A stretch of 64,000 nucleotides of DNA from Belnapia mucosa (GTDB taxonomy: Bacteria; Pseudomonadota; Alphaproteobacteria; Acetobacterales; Acetobacteraceae): contig NZ_JAEUXJ010000017.1 in assembly GCF_016775475.1 (NCBI RefSeq), forward strand, positions 27,712 through 91,711, written 5' to 3'. The translations under genes were made by a program, and so were the position numbers. The notes below the pieces were generated by a model. That model made no database searches. It had not been told where the DNA came from and saw only the letters and a list, made by a program, of their open reading frames with translations. Positions 53,446 through 62,104 of the stretch are shown in pieces (the stretch's first letter is position 1; the number at the start of each line of letters is the position of its first letter).

Positions 53446-54408
53446 ATGAGCACGCCCAGGTACCGCGACCACCTGCCGCAGCTAGAAAACGCTGGCGGCC
53501 TGTTCCTGACCGACGGCGGCATCGAGACCACGCTAATCTTCCAGGACCAGCTCGACCTTCCCTGCTTCGCCGCTTTCGACCTGCTGAAGGACGAGGGCGG
53601 CCGGGCAGCGCTCAACCGCTATTTCTCCCGCCACGCCGCGATCGCCCGAACGAGGAGGGTGGGCTTTGTCCTGGAAAGCCCAACTTGGCGCGCTAACCCT
53701 GATTGGGGGCAGAAGGTCGGCTATTCCGTAGCGTCGCTCGCGGAAGCGAACCGCGCGGCGATCTCTCTGATGGAGACCGTGCGCGACGCGCAGGAGACGG
53801 CACGCTCGCCGATGGTGATCAGCGGCTGCATCGGTCCGCGCGGCGACGGCTACGACCCCGGCGTGCTGATGTCCCTGGAGGAGGCGGAGGCTTATCACGC
53901 TTGGCAGATTGGAATCTTTGCCCAAACGGCGGCGGACATGGTGACTGCCATCACCATGACGAACTCGAACGAAGCGATCGGCGTCGCGCGCGCTGCCTGG
54001 GCAGCGGGGATGCCGGTGGCGATCTCCTTCACTGTGGAGACGGACGGTCGGCTACCAACGGGTGAGGCCCTGGGCGAGGCCATCGCCACGGTGGACGCGG
54101 CCACCGACGCCGCGCCCGCCTACTACATGATTAACTGTGCGCACCCGACGCACTTCGCGCACCTGTTCGCCGGCGAGGGTGCGCCTTGGGTTGGGCGGCT
54201 GCGTGGGCTCCGCGCCAATGCCTCTCAACGCAGCCACGCGGAGCTCGACCAAGCGACAGACCTCGATGACGGCGATCCCGTCGACCTGGGGGCTCAATAC
54301 GCCAATCTGCGGCGGCGCCATCGGCAGCTTACCGTTCTGGGCGGATGCTGCGGTACGGATCACCGCCACATCGAGCGCATCTGCGACGCGTGCACCGCCG
54401 CGCCGTGA
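53446..54408 (+). CDS. Homocysteine S-methyltransferase family protein
   Basis: This 320-aa protein starts at ATG 53446 with AAGGAGG upstream. It has the barrel features FLTDGGIETTLIFQ, ESPTWRANPDWG, VISGCIGPRGDGY and FTVETDGRLPTGEAL, and the zinc site formed by Cys in YYMINCAHPTHF and the paired Cys in LGGCCGTDHRHI. These enzymes transfer a methyl group from S-methylmethionine, betaine or a related donor to homocysteine or a similar thiol. The donor cannot be told from sequence. It stands alone beside the replicon genes. Confidence 0.9.
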   Translation: MSTPRYRDHLPQLENAGGLFLTDGGIETTLIFQDQLDLPCFAAFDLLKDEGGRAALNRYFSRHAAIARTRRVGFVLESPTWRANPDWGQKVGYSVASLAEANRAAISLMETVRDAQETARSPMVISGCIGPRGDGYDPGVLMSLEEAEAYHAWQIGIFAQTAADMVTAITMTNSNEAIGVARAAWAAGMPVAISFTVETDGRLPTGEALGEAIATVDAATDAAPAYYMINCAHPTHFAHLFAGEGAPWVGRLRGLRANASQRSHAELDQATDLDDGDPVDLGAQYANLRRRHRQLTVLGGCCGTDHRHIERICDACTAAP

Positions 54409-54614
54409 GGACTAAACCACTGGCGGTGCGTAATGTTGATTAAAATAAGGCCTTTATCTCGCATTCCGCAGGAATTTGAGCCCTGCAAGCCTGGGCGAGT
54501 GTGCCATGACGATTCCTGACACGACAGCGAATCCGGGAGCGAGAGCAAACTGCCGCCTCCGTCCGATTCGCGGGCGGACCGGGGACGGCTGTCCACAGGT
54601 CGGCCAGTTATCCC

Positions 54615-54741
54615 TTGGACTCTAGTGGCGGAGTTACTGGACTCTGGTGGCGCAAACCCCTGTTATCCCTTGGAGTCTGGTGGCACATACTAATAGCTAA
54701 GTTCTAATAGTTCTCGATTAGCTTGCGCCACCAGAGTCCAA
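54615..54741. promoter_or_regulatory. Iteron cluster upstream of repA (probable origin)
   Basis: Direct copies of TTGGACTCTGGTGGCGC occur at 54615-54630 (one mismatch), 54638-54652 and 54670-54684 (variant), and an inverted copy at 54725-54741. An AT-rich patch (54686-54722) lies between copies 3 and 4. This is the usual layout of an iteron-controlled plasmid origin beside its initiator gene. Confidence 0.85.
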
Positions 54742-54777
54742 CTTGCTTCATCGCCGCCGGCCCGGCACGTTGTGGCC

Positions 54778-55683
54778 ATGGCTGAAATCCACCAGCTGAT
54801 CCTGACGCATGGTATCGAAGAAGCCCGACGGCAGGCGGCGAGCGCGCATGAGCGCGCGGTGGTCGAGGCCGCCTATCAGGTGCTCGCGGAAGAGACCGAG
54901 AGTATCGGCTTCACTTACTCCGGCTTCGCTCTGACCTCCCTGCCCCACAAGGAGCAGCAGGAGATGGTTTGGCGGCGCGAAGGACATAACCTGACCCTCG
55001 TACTACAGTCCGGCACCGATCGGCTCGGCAAGACGATCGGCTTACCCTACGGGTCCTATGCCCGCTTCATCCTGCTGTTCCTGCAAAGCGAAGCCGTGAA
55101 AACGGGCAGTCGGGAGATCGAACTCGGTCGCTCCATGCAGGTCTGGCTGGGCCGAATGGGCCTTTCCATCGGCGGCAACAGCTACCGGATCGTGAAAGAG
55201 CAAGCCAAGCGGATCTCAGTGTGCCGTCTGACCTTCTTCGGCATGAACGGCGATCAGGAAGTGCTCAGGAACGGAGGCTTCGTCGAGGGGGCAATCACTA
55301 TGACGGGGATCAGCACCTCGCCGGACCAGCCTTCGCTCTGGCAGGACAAAGTCCGGCTCGATGAGGCTTTCTACAAGGCGCTGCGCGAGCACCCGGTCCC
55401 GGTCAGCGAAGGCGCACTGAAGGCGATCGGCCCGCGATCAATGTCGATCGACGTCTATATCTGGTTGGCCTACCGGCTCCACGCCCTGAAGCGCGACACG
55501 GATGTCAGCTGGTCCGCCCTCTACAGCCAGTTCGGGGCGGGTTTCAAGCGGTTACGGGCCTTCCGTGCCCAGTTCCTGGAGAGCTTACAACTGTCGCTGG
55601 CCGCCTATCCGGAGGCGCGAGTCACGGTGAGTGAGACTGGCGTGACGCTCCACCCCTCCCGTCCGGCCATCGCCAAGCTGTAG
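54778..55683 (+). CDS. repA: Plasmid replication initiator RepA
   Basis: From ATG 54778 the product has 301 aa; GTG 54772 is an in-frame alternative. It contains GFALTSLPHKEQQEMVWRRE, GKTIGLPYGSYARFILLFLQ, REIELGRSMQVWLGRMGLS and SIDVYIWLAYRLHAL, which match the RepA_C-type initiators of broad alphaproteobacterial plasmids. The protein would bind the iterons that lie on both sides of the gene and start replication. The inverted iteron just before the start suggests autorepression. It is the best evidence that the window belongs to an extrachromosomal replicon. Confidence 0.92.
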   Translation: MAEIHQLILTHGIEEARRQAASAHERAVVEAAYQVLAEETESIGFTYSGFALTSLPHKEQQEMVWRREGHNLTLVLQSGTDRLGKTIGLPYGSYARFILLFLQSEAVKTGSREIELGRSMQVWLGRMGLSIGGNSYRIVKEQAKRISVCRLTFFGMNGDQEVLRNGGFVEGAITMTGISTSPDQPSLWQDKVRLDEAFYKALREHPVPVSEGALKAIGPRSMSIDVYIWLAYRLHALKRDTDVSWSALYSQFGAGFKRLRAFRAQFLESLQLSLAAYPEARVTVSETGVTLHPSRPAIAKL

Positions 55684-55684
55684 G

Positions 55685-55799
55685 GCGCCACCAGAGTCCA
55701 ACTAAACACCACCGCGGCCCTCCCTTCCTGGGGGTGGCCGTTTCCTTTTTCAGGCGCAAAGCAAGGTTGCGCGCTCCCAAACTTGGACTCTGGTGGCGC
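55685..55799. promoter_or_regulatory. Iteron pair downstream of repA, in inverted orientation
   Basis: GCGCCACCAGAGTCCAA at 55685-55701 and TTGGACTCTGGTGGCGC at 55783-55799 are exact complements 81 bp apart. They repeat the upstream iteron sequence, so RepA could bind on both sides of its gene. Paired they could also form a long stem. Confidence 0.85.
55715..55750 (+). terminator. Probable rho-independent terminator of repA
   Basis: CGGCC...GGCCG forms a stem with further G-C pairing inside (CCTCCC/GGGGG), followed directly by TTTCCTTTTT. It lies 32 bp after the repA stop, between the two downstream iterons. Confidence 0.6.
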
Positions 55800-56440
55800 C
55801 CCCGAACATGTGCAACACCGCACTCGACAATGCGGTAATGCAATTCGGGCCGAACGACGATGCTCTCGTATGGACCACCGCAGGCTTCAAACTGGCCCTT
55901 GCGAAAACCAGGTAGGCGACGCCGAGCTCTTCCCAGAGCGGCCTCCGGGCGATCGAGATCTACCTGGACTGGCGTTCTGGCTCCATGCCCTCCAAGTCAA
56001 AACGATGATCGGCTGGTTCGCCCTGTGGTGCCTGTTCAGCCGAGTTCAAGGAGCCGCTGGCGTTAGCGCCGACGCCTTACCGCGCGGTCCGCGTACAGTG
56101 GTGGACAAGGGACTCCTCCTTGCCCCCTCCCCTGCCCTCATCCAGCTTTGAGCTGGTCCGCAAGAATTACATCCAGGGCGCACTGCAGATCGGCGGCTAG
56201 GTCTTCGTGCTACCGTGGAGGCGAGGAGTGGCCTCGGAGATGAAGAGGAGGGTTAAGCCCGAGGCCTTCCAGACGTCGAGGTAGACTGTGGCTCGGAGAA
56301 TCTCTCCGTCTTCCGGCTTACTGAAAGGCAAGGCCAGTCCGTTTCACCGGCTAACGCGAACGAGATGCCAAGCGGCCATTAGGCGCTTTGGTCATTCGGT
56401 CATGGCGCCATATGACACAGGGGCTCTCCTCGCCTCTGCC
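55800..56440. other. Region without a supported gene
   Basis: About 640 bp between the repA downstream iterons and the partition operon. Open frames here lack motifs. One GCCATATGAC partition-type repeat lies at 56407-56416. Confidence 0.35.
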
Positions 56441-56794
56441 CTACCCGCGGCGGCGCCGGGGCGGACCCGCAGACGGAACCCGCCAGGGTCCGGCGAGCCC
56501 CTTCTCGGCAGCCCAGGTCTCGACGGCCTCGAGCAAGAGGTCGTGGACCTTCACGCCCCTCTCGACCGCGTAGAGGCGGAGTGCCTTCTTCCCCGTGGGG
56601 TGTAGGTAAAGGACAGACGGATCGGCGGCGTCCTCCAGCGGGCGACGACCCCTTCCTTGTATGACCTCCGCCTCAACGACCGGGCTGCGCGTGCCAGTCG
56701 GTAGCGAGGCTGCCGGTGACGCTGGCGCAAGCTGGGGCGGTTCGACCATTAAGGACGCCGCATAGGAGATCGGGGCGCCGGGGCGCTTGCTCAT
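56441..56794 (-). CDS. Small partition partner, ribbon-helix-helix-like
   Basis: This is a 117-aa protein. The first half is Pro-rich and flexible. The C-terminal part SVLYLHPTGKKALRLYAVER followed by VKVHDLLLEAVETWAAEKG has the strand-helix-helix pattern of CopG/RHH DNA-binding proteins. Its ATG overlaps the parA stop by ATGA, so it is translated with parA. Small RHH proteins in this position (ParG/ParB-type) bind the centromere and stimulate the ParA ATPase. The eight palindromes around the operon are the likely binding sites. Identity is inferred from fold pattern and position. Confidence 0.7.
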   Translation of the reverse strand: MSKRPGAPISYAASLMVEPPQLAPASPAASLPTGTRSPVVEAEVIQGRGRRPLEDAADPSVLYLHPTGKKALRLYAVERGVKVHDLLLEAVETWAAEKGLAGPWRVPSAGPPRRRRG

Positions 56795-57546
56795 GCCGTC
56801 ACCTCTGTCTTGATGGCTGCCTTGCCGCGACTCCGCTTGGCCTTCGAATCAACAGGCGCATTATTCGTTGGGTCTGAGGGCAGTATTGTCTTCATGTCAT
56901 ATGACCCAACGGCTACGACGCCACTCCGCTGCAGCCACCCCCAGACCTCCGCCAGCTCGGCGCGGGCTCGTCCCTCCGGCTCGCGCTCCTGAGGCGTCAG
57001 GCCTTCCGCATAGGCGTAGGGGTAGCTGATCGAGGCAGAGATCGCCGTTGGGCAGACGTCCGCCCCCATCGCCTCGAGAGCTTCCCTCGCCAGGGCCACG
57101 GCCTTCACGCGCTTGTCCGGCGGGGATTGCCACAGGATCACCCCTGTCCGCCGCTTCTGGGCACTGGCCACGCGGAGGCTTTCCTGGACGGACTCAAGGT
57201 CTTCAGGGTTCGGGCGCGTCACCACTAGGGCGCCGGTGGAATGGTCCAGGGCAGCGTTCACCGCGGGCGTCGCGGTCGGCGGCGTGTCCACCAGGATCAG
57301 GTCGACGCCCTGGGCTCGATAGCTCTCAATCTGCGCGGCTAGCCCACCCGGGGCCGGGACCACGACCAGCGGGACTGGGATGCCTGTGGTCGCGCGCCTC
57401 TGCCCCCACCGGTAGCAGGTTGGTTGAGGATCGGTGTCGATGATGACGACGCGGCGCCCGGCCTTAAGCGCTTCCACGGCAAGGCAGCGCACGGCGGTGG
57501 ACTTTCCGGTGCCCCCTTTTCTGGCCAACACGCTGACAACAAGCAC
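56791..57546 (-). CDS. parA: ParA-family partition ATPase
   Basis: This 251-aa protein has the deviant Walker A motif KGGTGKST (residues 10-17) right at the N-terminus, then VVIIDTDPQPT and LILVDTPPTATPA, as in short ParA/MinD-like ATPases without an N-terminal HTH (type Ib). Such ParAs move plasmids using a small RHH partner, which is encoded directly downstream. Two GTCATATGRC palindromes lie within 110 bp upstream of the start, a position suited to autoregulation. One further copy lies near the 3' end of the coding region. Confidence 0.92.
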   Translation of the reverse strand: MLVVSVLARKGGTGKSTAVRCLAVEALKAGRRVVIIDTDPQPTCYRWGQRRATTGIPVPLVVVPAPGGLAAQIESYRAQGVDLILVDTPPTATPAVNAALDHSTGALVVTRPNPEDLESVQESLRVASAQKRRTGVILWQSPPDKRVKAVALAREALEAMGADVCPTAISASISYPYAYAEGLTPQEREPEGRARAELAEVWGWLQRSGVVAVGSYDMKTILPSDPTNNAPVDSKAKRSRGKAAIKTEVTA

Positions 57547-58741
57547 GGCGGCCTCCAGATAAATCCGTCCTGTGGTCGTAGCGCGCTGAGGTCATTCGGT
57601 CAACGTGCGCATGGGCCACTGTGTCATATGACAGAGTGGCAGTGTTCGTCATGATGTCATATGGCGCAGCGACTGCATGCTTACCGATATGCCGATGGCT
57701 GGTTAGGATTCAGGCGTTCCAGTCTCCCTCCTCGGGTTATCTGGCGCGTCCTGCGCCAGGGTCGCCCACGTTCAGGGGACGGAGGTGAGCAACCTCGGCA
57801 TCCCCAGGTTACGGTCCATTCGGCGTGCCAGATCGCCCGCGAGCAGAGCCGTCGGAACCCGCTAGACTCCCCGCGGGCAGTGCTGAATGCCTACGGTGGG
57901 AGGCTATTCCGGGTGCTCGAAGAGTGCCCGGAGTAAGACCGGAATTGGCTGCGCTCCGCGTCGCCCGGGCGCTGAAGAGACGGGCCCTGGAAACCGCCTG
58001 ACCTTTAGGTTGACCGGAAATCCACCGGGAAAAGCCACTTGAACCAAGCCCTCTCGTAAGCCCGGCGCACCGTAACGACCTTGCCCTGGAAGGCACCGAT
58101 CCAATTCCGTGGACGCCGTCGGTTACTCACTGCCAGCGGCCTGCGGGCTCGTCTTTTTGCACCAAATGTAGGTCCCTTGGATGTAGCCGCTGTCGTCCGC
58201 GAATGCGCCCGTTCTCTGTGGGTGCCAATACAGCAGCGCCAGGGGAATGATGAGCTTCGGTTCACACACTTTGGCCGCATGGTCATATGGCACGGTGGCG
58301 AGCGAACGTTGCTTAGGGCGTGCTCGACCTGGGTGTCGATAGTCCCGGTGTTCACGAGCGAGCCCCTAGAGCATGTCGCGCCGATGGCTTCATCGAATCT
58401 CGGCGAGCTCGCCAAAAAAGATACAGACCAGATGCCATATGACCCTTCGGCCGAGTGGCCATTCTACCATAGCGGCGAACCCAGCCTGGTCATGTTGTTT
58501 CTAATTCAACTCTGGTGCAGGGGCCGTGCCGCTGTAACTGCCGGCCGGTCCTAATGCCGAAGGATCCGTTAGGCCGAGCTGCGCTGCTGCGCCCGTTATG
58601 CCCGGCACTGCGACGAACTTGGCCCGGGCAGAAGCGGTCGATAGATAGCGCCTGCCACGGACCCAGGTGCCGAGACGGGTGCGTGCGTCCAGGACCTCGT
58701 GCCGGATAAGGCGCTTAACAAAAAGTCTCAGGGTCACACGG
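57547..58741. other. Partition-site region without a convincing gene
   Basis: About 1.2 kb upstream of parA holding most of the palindromes. Several short frames exist on both strands but none shows a ribosome site plus protein-like sequence. Confidence 0.4.
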
Positions 58742-59146
58742 TCATATGGCACATAGGTCAAATGGCCAACTTCTCTTGGGGGGGGGCAGAGACCGGGCAT
58801 TCAAGGGAGCCATTATCCTAGCAAAGATCTCAGCGTCGCTTTTCGGGATCGGCACCGGATCGATGGCGAGCACAATGTCGAAGTCGGTGACCCGGGCGTT
58901 GCTTTCCGCGAGCAGGGAAGGGGCGGCGTCCCCGTCGCCGTTCCCGCGGCTGTCCCAGTTGCCCGCCAGCTCAATCTCAATCCGCGCCGTTTCCTCTGTG
59001 CTTCGGTGTTCCATCAGGTCGGCTACGGCGCGCGCTGGGTCGCCTCCTCGAACTCTGGAAAGGCCCAGCCCGTCATGGCCTCCACCTAGGACAGAAAAGC
59101 TTCCCGCATCATGTCGAGCAGCTGGCAAACTACATCCACTGTTCAT
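58742..59146 (-). CDS. Hypothetical protein, weak
   Basis: This 134-aa frame has a central part STEETARIEIELAGNWDSRG, then ARVTDFDIVLAIDPVPIPKS and DAEIFARIMAPLN, which looks natural. The N-terminal 40 residues are poor, so the true start is uncertain. No family is recognised. It could be a decayed gene. Confidence 0.35.
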   Translation of the reverse strand: MNSGCSLPAARHDAGSFSVLGGGHDGLGLSRVRGGDPARAVADLMEHRSTEETARIEIELAGNWDSRGNGDGDAAPSLLAESNARVTDFDIVLAIDPVPIPKSDAEIFARIMAPLNARSLPPPKRSWPFDLCAI

Positions 59147-59342
59147 GGGACGCCATGACTCGCACGACTCCCAGGGCGTCGTCGCGACCAGAGCCGTAGT
59201 ATGCCTCGGCGTCCGCTTTCTCCGACCCCGCTGGCAGGTGCGCCGGGGTCAGTACGACCTCCCCGGCTGGGTTGAAGTGCGGCCGGAAGCCAAGGCGCTC
59301 ACACTCTTGCCGGGCCTCACAAGCGGATGGGCCTTTGGGCAC
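59130..59342 (-). CDS. Small hypothetical protein, weak
   Basis: This 70-aa frame contains CEARQECERLGFRPHFNPAG and EVVLTPAHLPAGSEKADAEA. The composition is protein-like and it precedes the 134-aa frame with a short overlap. No family and no clear ribosome site. Confidence 0.35.
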   Translation of the reverse strand: MPKGPSACEARQECERLGFRPHFNPAGEVVLTPAHLPAGSEKADAEAYYGSGRDDALGVVRVMASHEQWM

Positions 59343-59880
59343 CGGCGGGGCAGGGGAGGGGGCATCCTTTGTCGGACTTCCATCGCTATCCCCGGGTCAT
59401 TGCACGTTCGGTAGGCTGCGGGTCATCTCCGACGGCATGAGGAGGATTGGAGCGCATACGTCCTCGGTTAGGTCAGGATGCGGCCGTCTCACACAGGGCA
59501 GTTCCACCGGAGCTTGAAGCATCTCGTCCCCCACGCAGGCCCGATCTGGCGGCTTTCCAGAATTGCGGCAAGCCTCTCTTCCCTTGTGGTAAGGGATACT
59601 TATCGCATGTGTGGATGCCCCCTGCGGGTCAAGGCGAATCAGCAACTCTGGCACTGAGAGCACGGGTGCGGTCATGTGTGCGGCCTCTGATGCGGCCGGC
59701 CTGGCCGCGGGCCCTGATGAGCTGCGCGGAACGAGGGGGCATTCAAGTCAGCGCGCTTGAGTGGCGCATTGCGATAAACGGCCTCTCTCGTCACCGGCTC
59801 ACCGGTTTCTCGCTGTCATCGTCGTTTTGGCACCTTGGCCCTCGCCGGGTGCGGCGCCCGGCGAGCTCGGACACAACCGC
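59343..59880. other. Region without a supported gene
   Basis: About 540 bp between the weak hypothetical frames and the IS110 element. Nothing recognised. Confidence 0.35.
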
Positions 59881-60649
59881 CTAGGCGGTCGCGGTTGTTG
59901 TGTAGGTCCCCCCTCGGGCCAGCAGGGCCCAGGCGATGCGGGCCATCTTGTTGGCCAGCGCCACCGCCACGACCTTGAAGGGCCGCCGCGCCAGCAGACG
60001 CGTGACCCAGTCCGCCGCCTCCGGGTTGCGCCGGGCATAGCGCAGGCGGCTTGTGGCGCCGAGGACCAGCAAGCGGCGCAACATGGAGTTGCCCTGCCGG
60101 GAGATCCGGCCCAGGCGCTCCTTGCCGCCGCTCGAGTGCGGCTTTGGGGTCAGCCCTAGCGAGGCCGCGAAGTGTCGCGCCGAGGCAAACCCATGCGGAT
60201 TGGCCACCATCGCGGCCAGGGCTGTCGCGCCGATCGCTCCGATACCGGGGATGCTCGCCAGCCGCCGGGCCGTCTCGTCCTCACGGGCATGGCGGACCAT
60301 GCGGCGGTCGAGCCGCTCAATGCGTCCTTCCAAGGCCTCGATCTGCGCCACCAGCTCGCCCAGCGCCTCGCGTGCCAGGTCAGGCAGCCGGGCATCGTCG
60401 CCGTCACGCACCACCGCGATCAGCTCGGCGACCTTGCGCCCCTGCGCCGCTACGATGCCGTACTTGGCGAGATGAGAGCGCAGCGCGTTGATGGTCTGGG
60501 TGCGCTGGCGCACCAGCATGTCGCGAACTTTCAGCTCCACCAGGCTGGCCTGCTGCGCCTCGGTCTTGACCGGCACAAAACGCATGGTCGGGCGCGTCAC
60601 CGCCTCGCAGATTGCCTCAGCGTCCGCCGCGTCGGTCTTGCCTCGCTTA

Positions 60650-61653
60650 GAGTCTGAACGCGAAATAAGCTTGGTCCTTCAGGTCGGTATCGACACATAG
60701 GGCAGTGCGTCGGCTGAGCCTCACCATGTTGGGCCGATGCCTCGCACCAGCCTACGCAGCAATGCTGACCTGCCTCCGCCTTCCGGCCGCCGTGTTCCCC
60801 GCCCCATCCGTGGTGACGGCTGGAACGCCCTGGCCGACATCGAGGTCTTCGTCTTTGCCGTCGAAGCTGAGTTGGAGGCCATGGACCACGAGCGGATCGG
60901 CGTGCATCGCCGCGGCCGCAAGCCGGACCCCGCGCTGCGGCGGCGGCTGATCGGGCTGATCTGGACCCTAACCTTCGGCGGTATGCAGTGGCGCATCGCC
61001 GGCTGGCTTTCGGGCGTTCCCTTCACCACCCTGCATAGCAGCTTCGCGCGCTGGACCCGTCTGGGCCTTTGGCGCCGGCTGGGCCAACGCCTCGCGCTCG
61101 ATTGGCGCTTGGCCTGCGGCGACGAGGTGCTGCCCTCAGCAGTGGTGGCCGACAGCCGCTCTCTCCGGTCAGCCCCGACCGCCTGGGTGCGTGGCATTGA
61201 CGGCGGTAAACTGGTCAAGGGCGTGAAGCTGTTCGCGGTCTGCGACAAGCACGGATCGCTGCTCGATCTCGAACTGCAACCGGCCAACACCGACGACCGC
61301 GCCGGCATATTGCCGATGCTGCCGCGGCTGGCCGCGCTCGGCTTCCAAGGCGATCTCCTCGGCGACAGCGGCTTCAAGGGAGCGCCCTTCGCCGCGGCAG
61401 CGCTCGAGCACGAAATCCATGTCTCTATCTCGCCGGGCGGCACGCCTGACGGGCGCTTCCTGCCCAACGGGATCAGGTGGGTGGTGGAGCGGCTGTTCGC
61501 TTGGCTCAGCCGCTACCGCCGCCTCAACGTCGTGTACGACCGCGCCGCGGACCTCTTTGCCGGGCACATCTGGATTGCGATGATCTCCATCATCTCACGG
61601 CGGATCGTCGCCCAAACCCAGGCGCAGTAAGGAGTTTATTCGCATACAGCGTC
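60650..61653 (+). mobile_element. IS5-family element (1004 bp) inserted in IS110
   Basis: The ends are GAGTCTGAACGCGAAATAAG (left) and GACGCTGTATGCGAATAAAC (right, read inward), imperfect inverted repeats. TTA flanks both sides (60647-60649 and 61654-61656) as a target duplication. Confidence 0.88.
60737..61630 (+). CDS. IS5-family transposase (single frame)
   Basis: This 297-aa protein has the N-terminal part GRKPDPALRRRLIGLIWTLT and WRIAGWLSGVPFTTLHSSFA, and the DDE core with ADSRSLRSAPTAWVRGIDGG (first Asp), LLGDSGFKGAPFA (second Asp) and IRWVVERLFAWLSRYRRLNV (Glu). The frame is complete and all catalytic residues are present, so the element is probably active. The first 40 residues may not be translated if an internal start is used. 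It differs from the two-frame IS5 types elsewhere in the window. Confidence 0.88.
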   Translation: MPRTSLRSNADLPPPSGRRVPRPIRGDGWNALADIEVFVFAVEAELEAMDHERIGVHRRGRKPDPALRRRLIGLIWTLTFGGMQWRIAGWLSGVPFTTLHSSFARWTRLGLWRRLGQRLALDWRLACGDEVLPSAVVADSRSLRSAPTAWVRGIDGGKLVKGVKLFAVCDKHGSLLDLELQPANTDDRAGILPMLPRLAALGFQGDLLGDSGFKGAPFAAAALEHEIHVSISPGGTPDGRFLPNGIRWVVERLFAWLSRYRRLNVVYDRAADLFAGHIWIAMISIISRRIVAQTQAQ

Positions 61654-62104
61654 TTAACGTAAGGTTTCACGTAAGCAGGCGGCATGAGTCGGACCGTGTG
61701 GCCGAGGCGCGTGAGCTCGCGCGCCCAGTAGTGCGCACCACCGCAGGCCTCCATGCCGATCAGCGCCGGCGGCAATGTCTCGAAAAAGTCCAGCATTGCT
61801 GACCGGCGGAGCTTGCGCCGCAGCACGACCCCACCCGCCGCGTTGACCCCATGCACTTGGAAAACGCTCTTGGCCAGGTCGAGGCCGATCGTCGTAATCT
61901 CCTCCATGGATGCCTCCTCTCCTTCGTGGTCAGGCTCAGCACCAACCACGCTATGGCACCTCGATGCCGCGGAGCAGGGGGGCATCCACCTCATCAAGTG
62001 ATAGAGTAAGAAGCCTCACTGTTACAGGGCGCATGACGGTGGCCTTTCTACCCTGGTATGCTCCCATAGCGGCCTTTGAAGCAGGCAGAAGAGAGGGCTA
62101 CGGG

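Larger units (their letters stand above)
56407..58750. repeat. Eight dispersed GYCATATGRC palindromes (candidate parS)
   Basis: Copies are at 56407-56416, 56896-56905, 57623-57632, 57656-57665, 58282-58291, 58434-58443 and 58741-58750, with a related CATATGGCAC context at the last two GTCATATGGC sites and a further half-site GTCATGATGTCATATG overlapping 57650. Each has the form G(T/C)CATATG(A/G)C. The motif is AT-rich in GC-rich DNA and I did not notice it elsewhere in the window. The cluster around parA fits a centromere. Confidence 0.75.
59881..61907 (-). pseudogene. IS110-family transposase split by an IS5-type insertion
   Basis: From ATG 61907 the N-terminal DEDD domain reads MEEITTIGLDLAKSVFQVHG, ALIGMEACGGAHYWARELTR and PPAYVKPYVK, and is cut at 61657. 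It resumes at 60649 with RGKTDAADAEAICEAVTRPT and continues through LASIPGIGAIGATALAAMVA, SLGLTPKPHSSGGKERLGRI and QGNSMLRRLLVLGA (serine region) to 59881. Removing 60650-61653 and one TTA restores an unbroken frame. The IS110 was therefore intact when the second element inserted. Confidence 0.92.
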
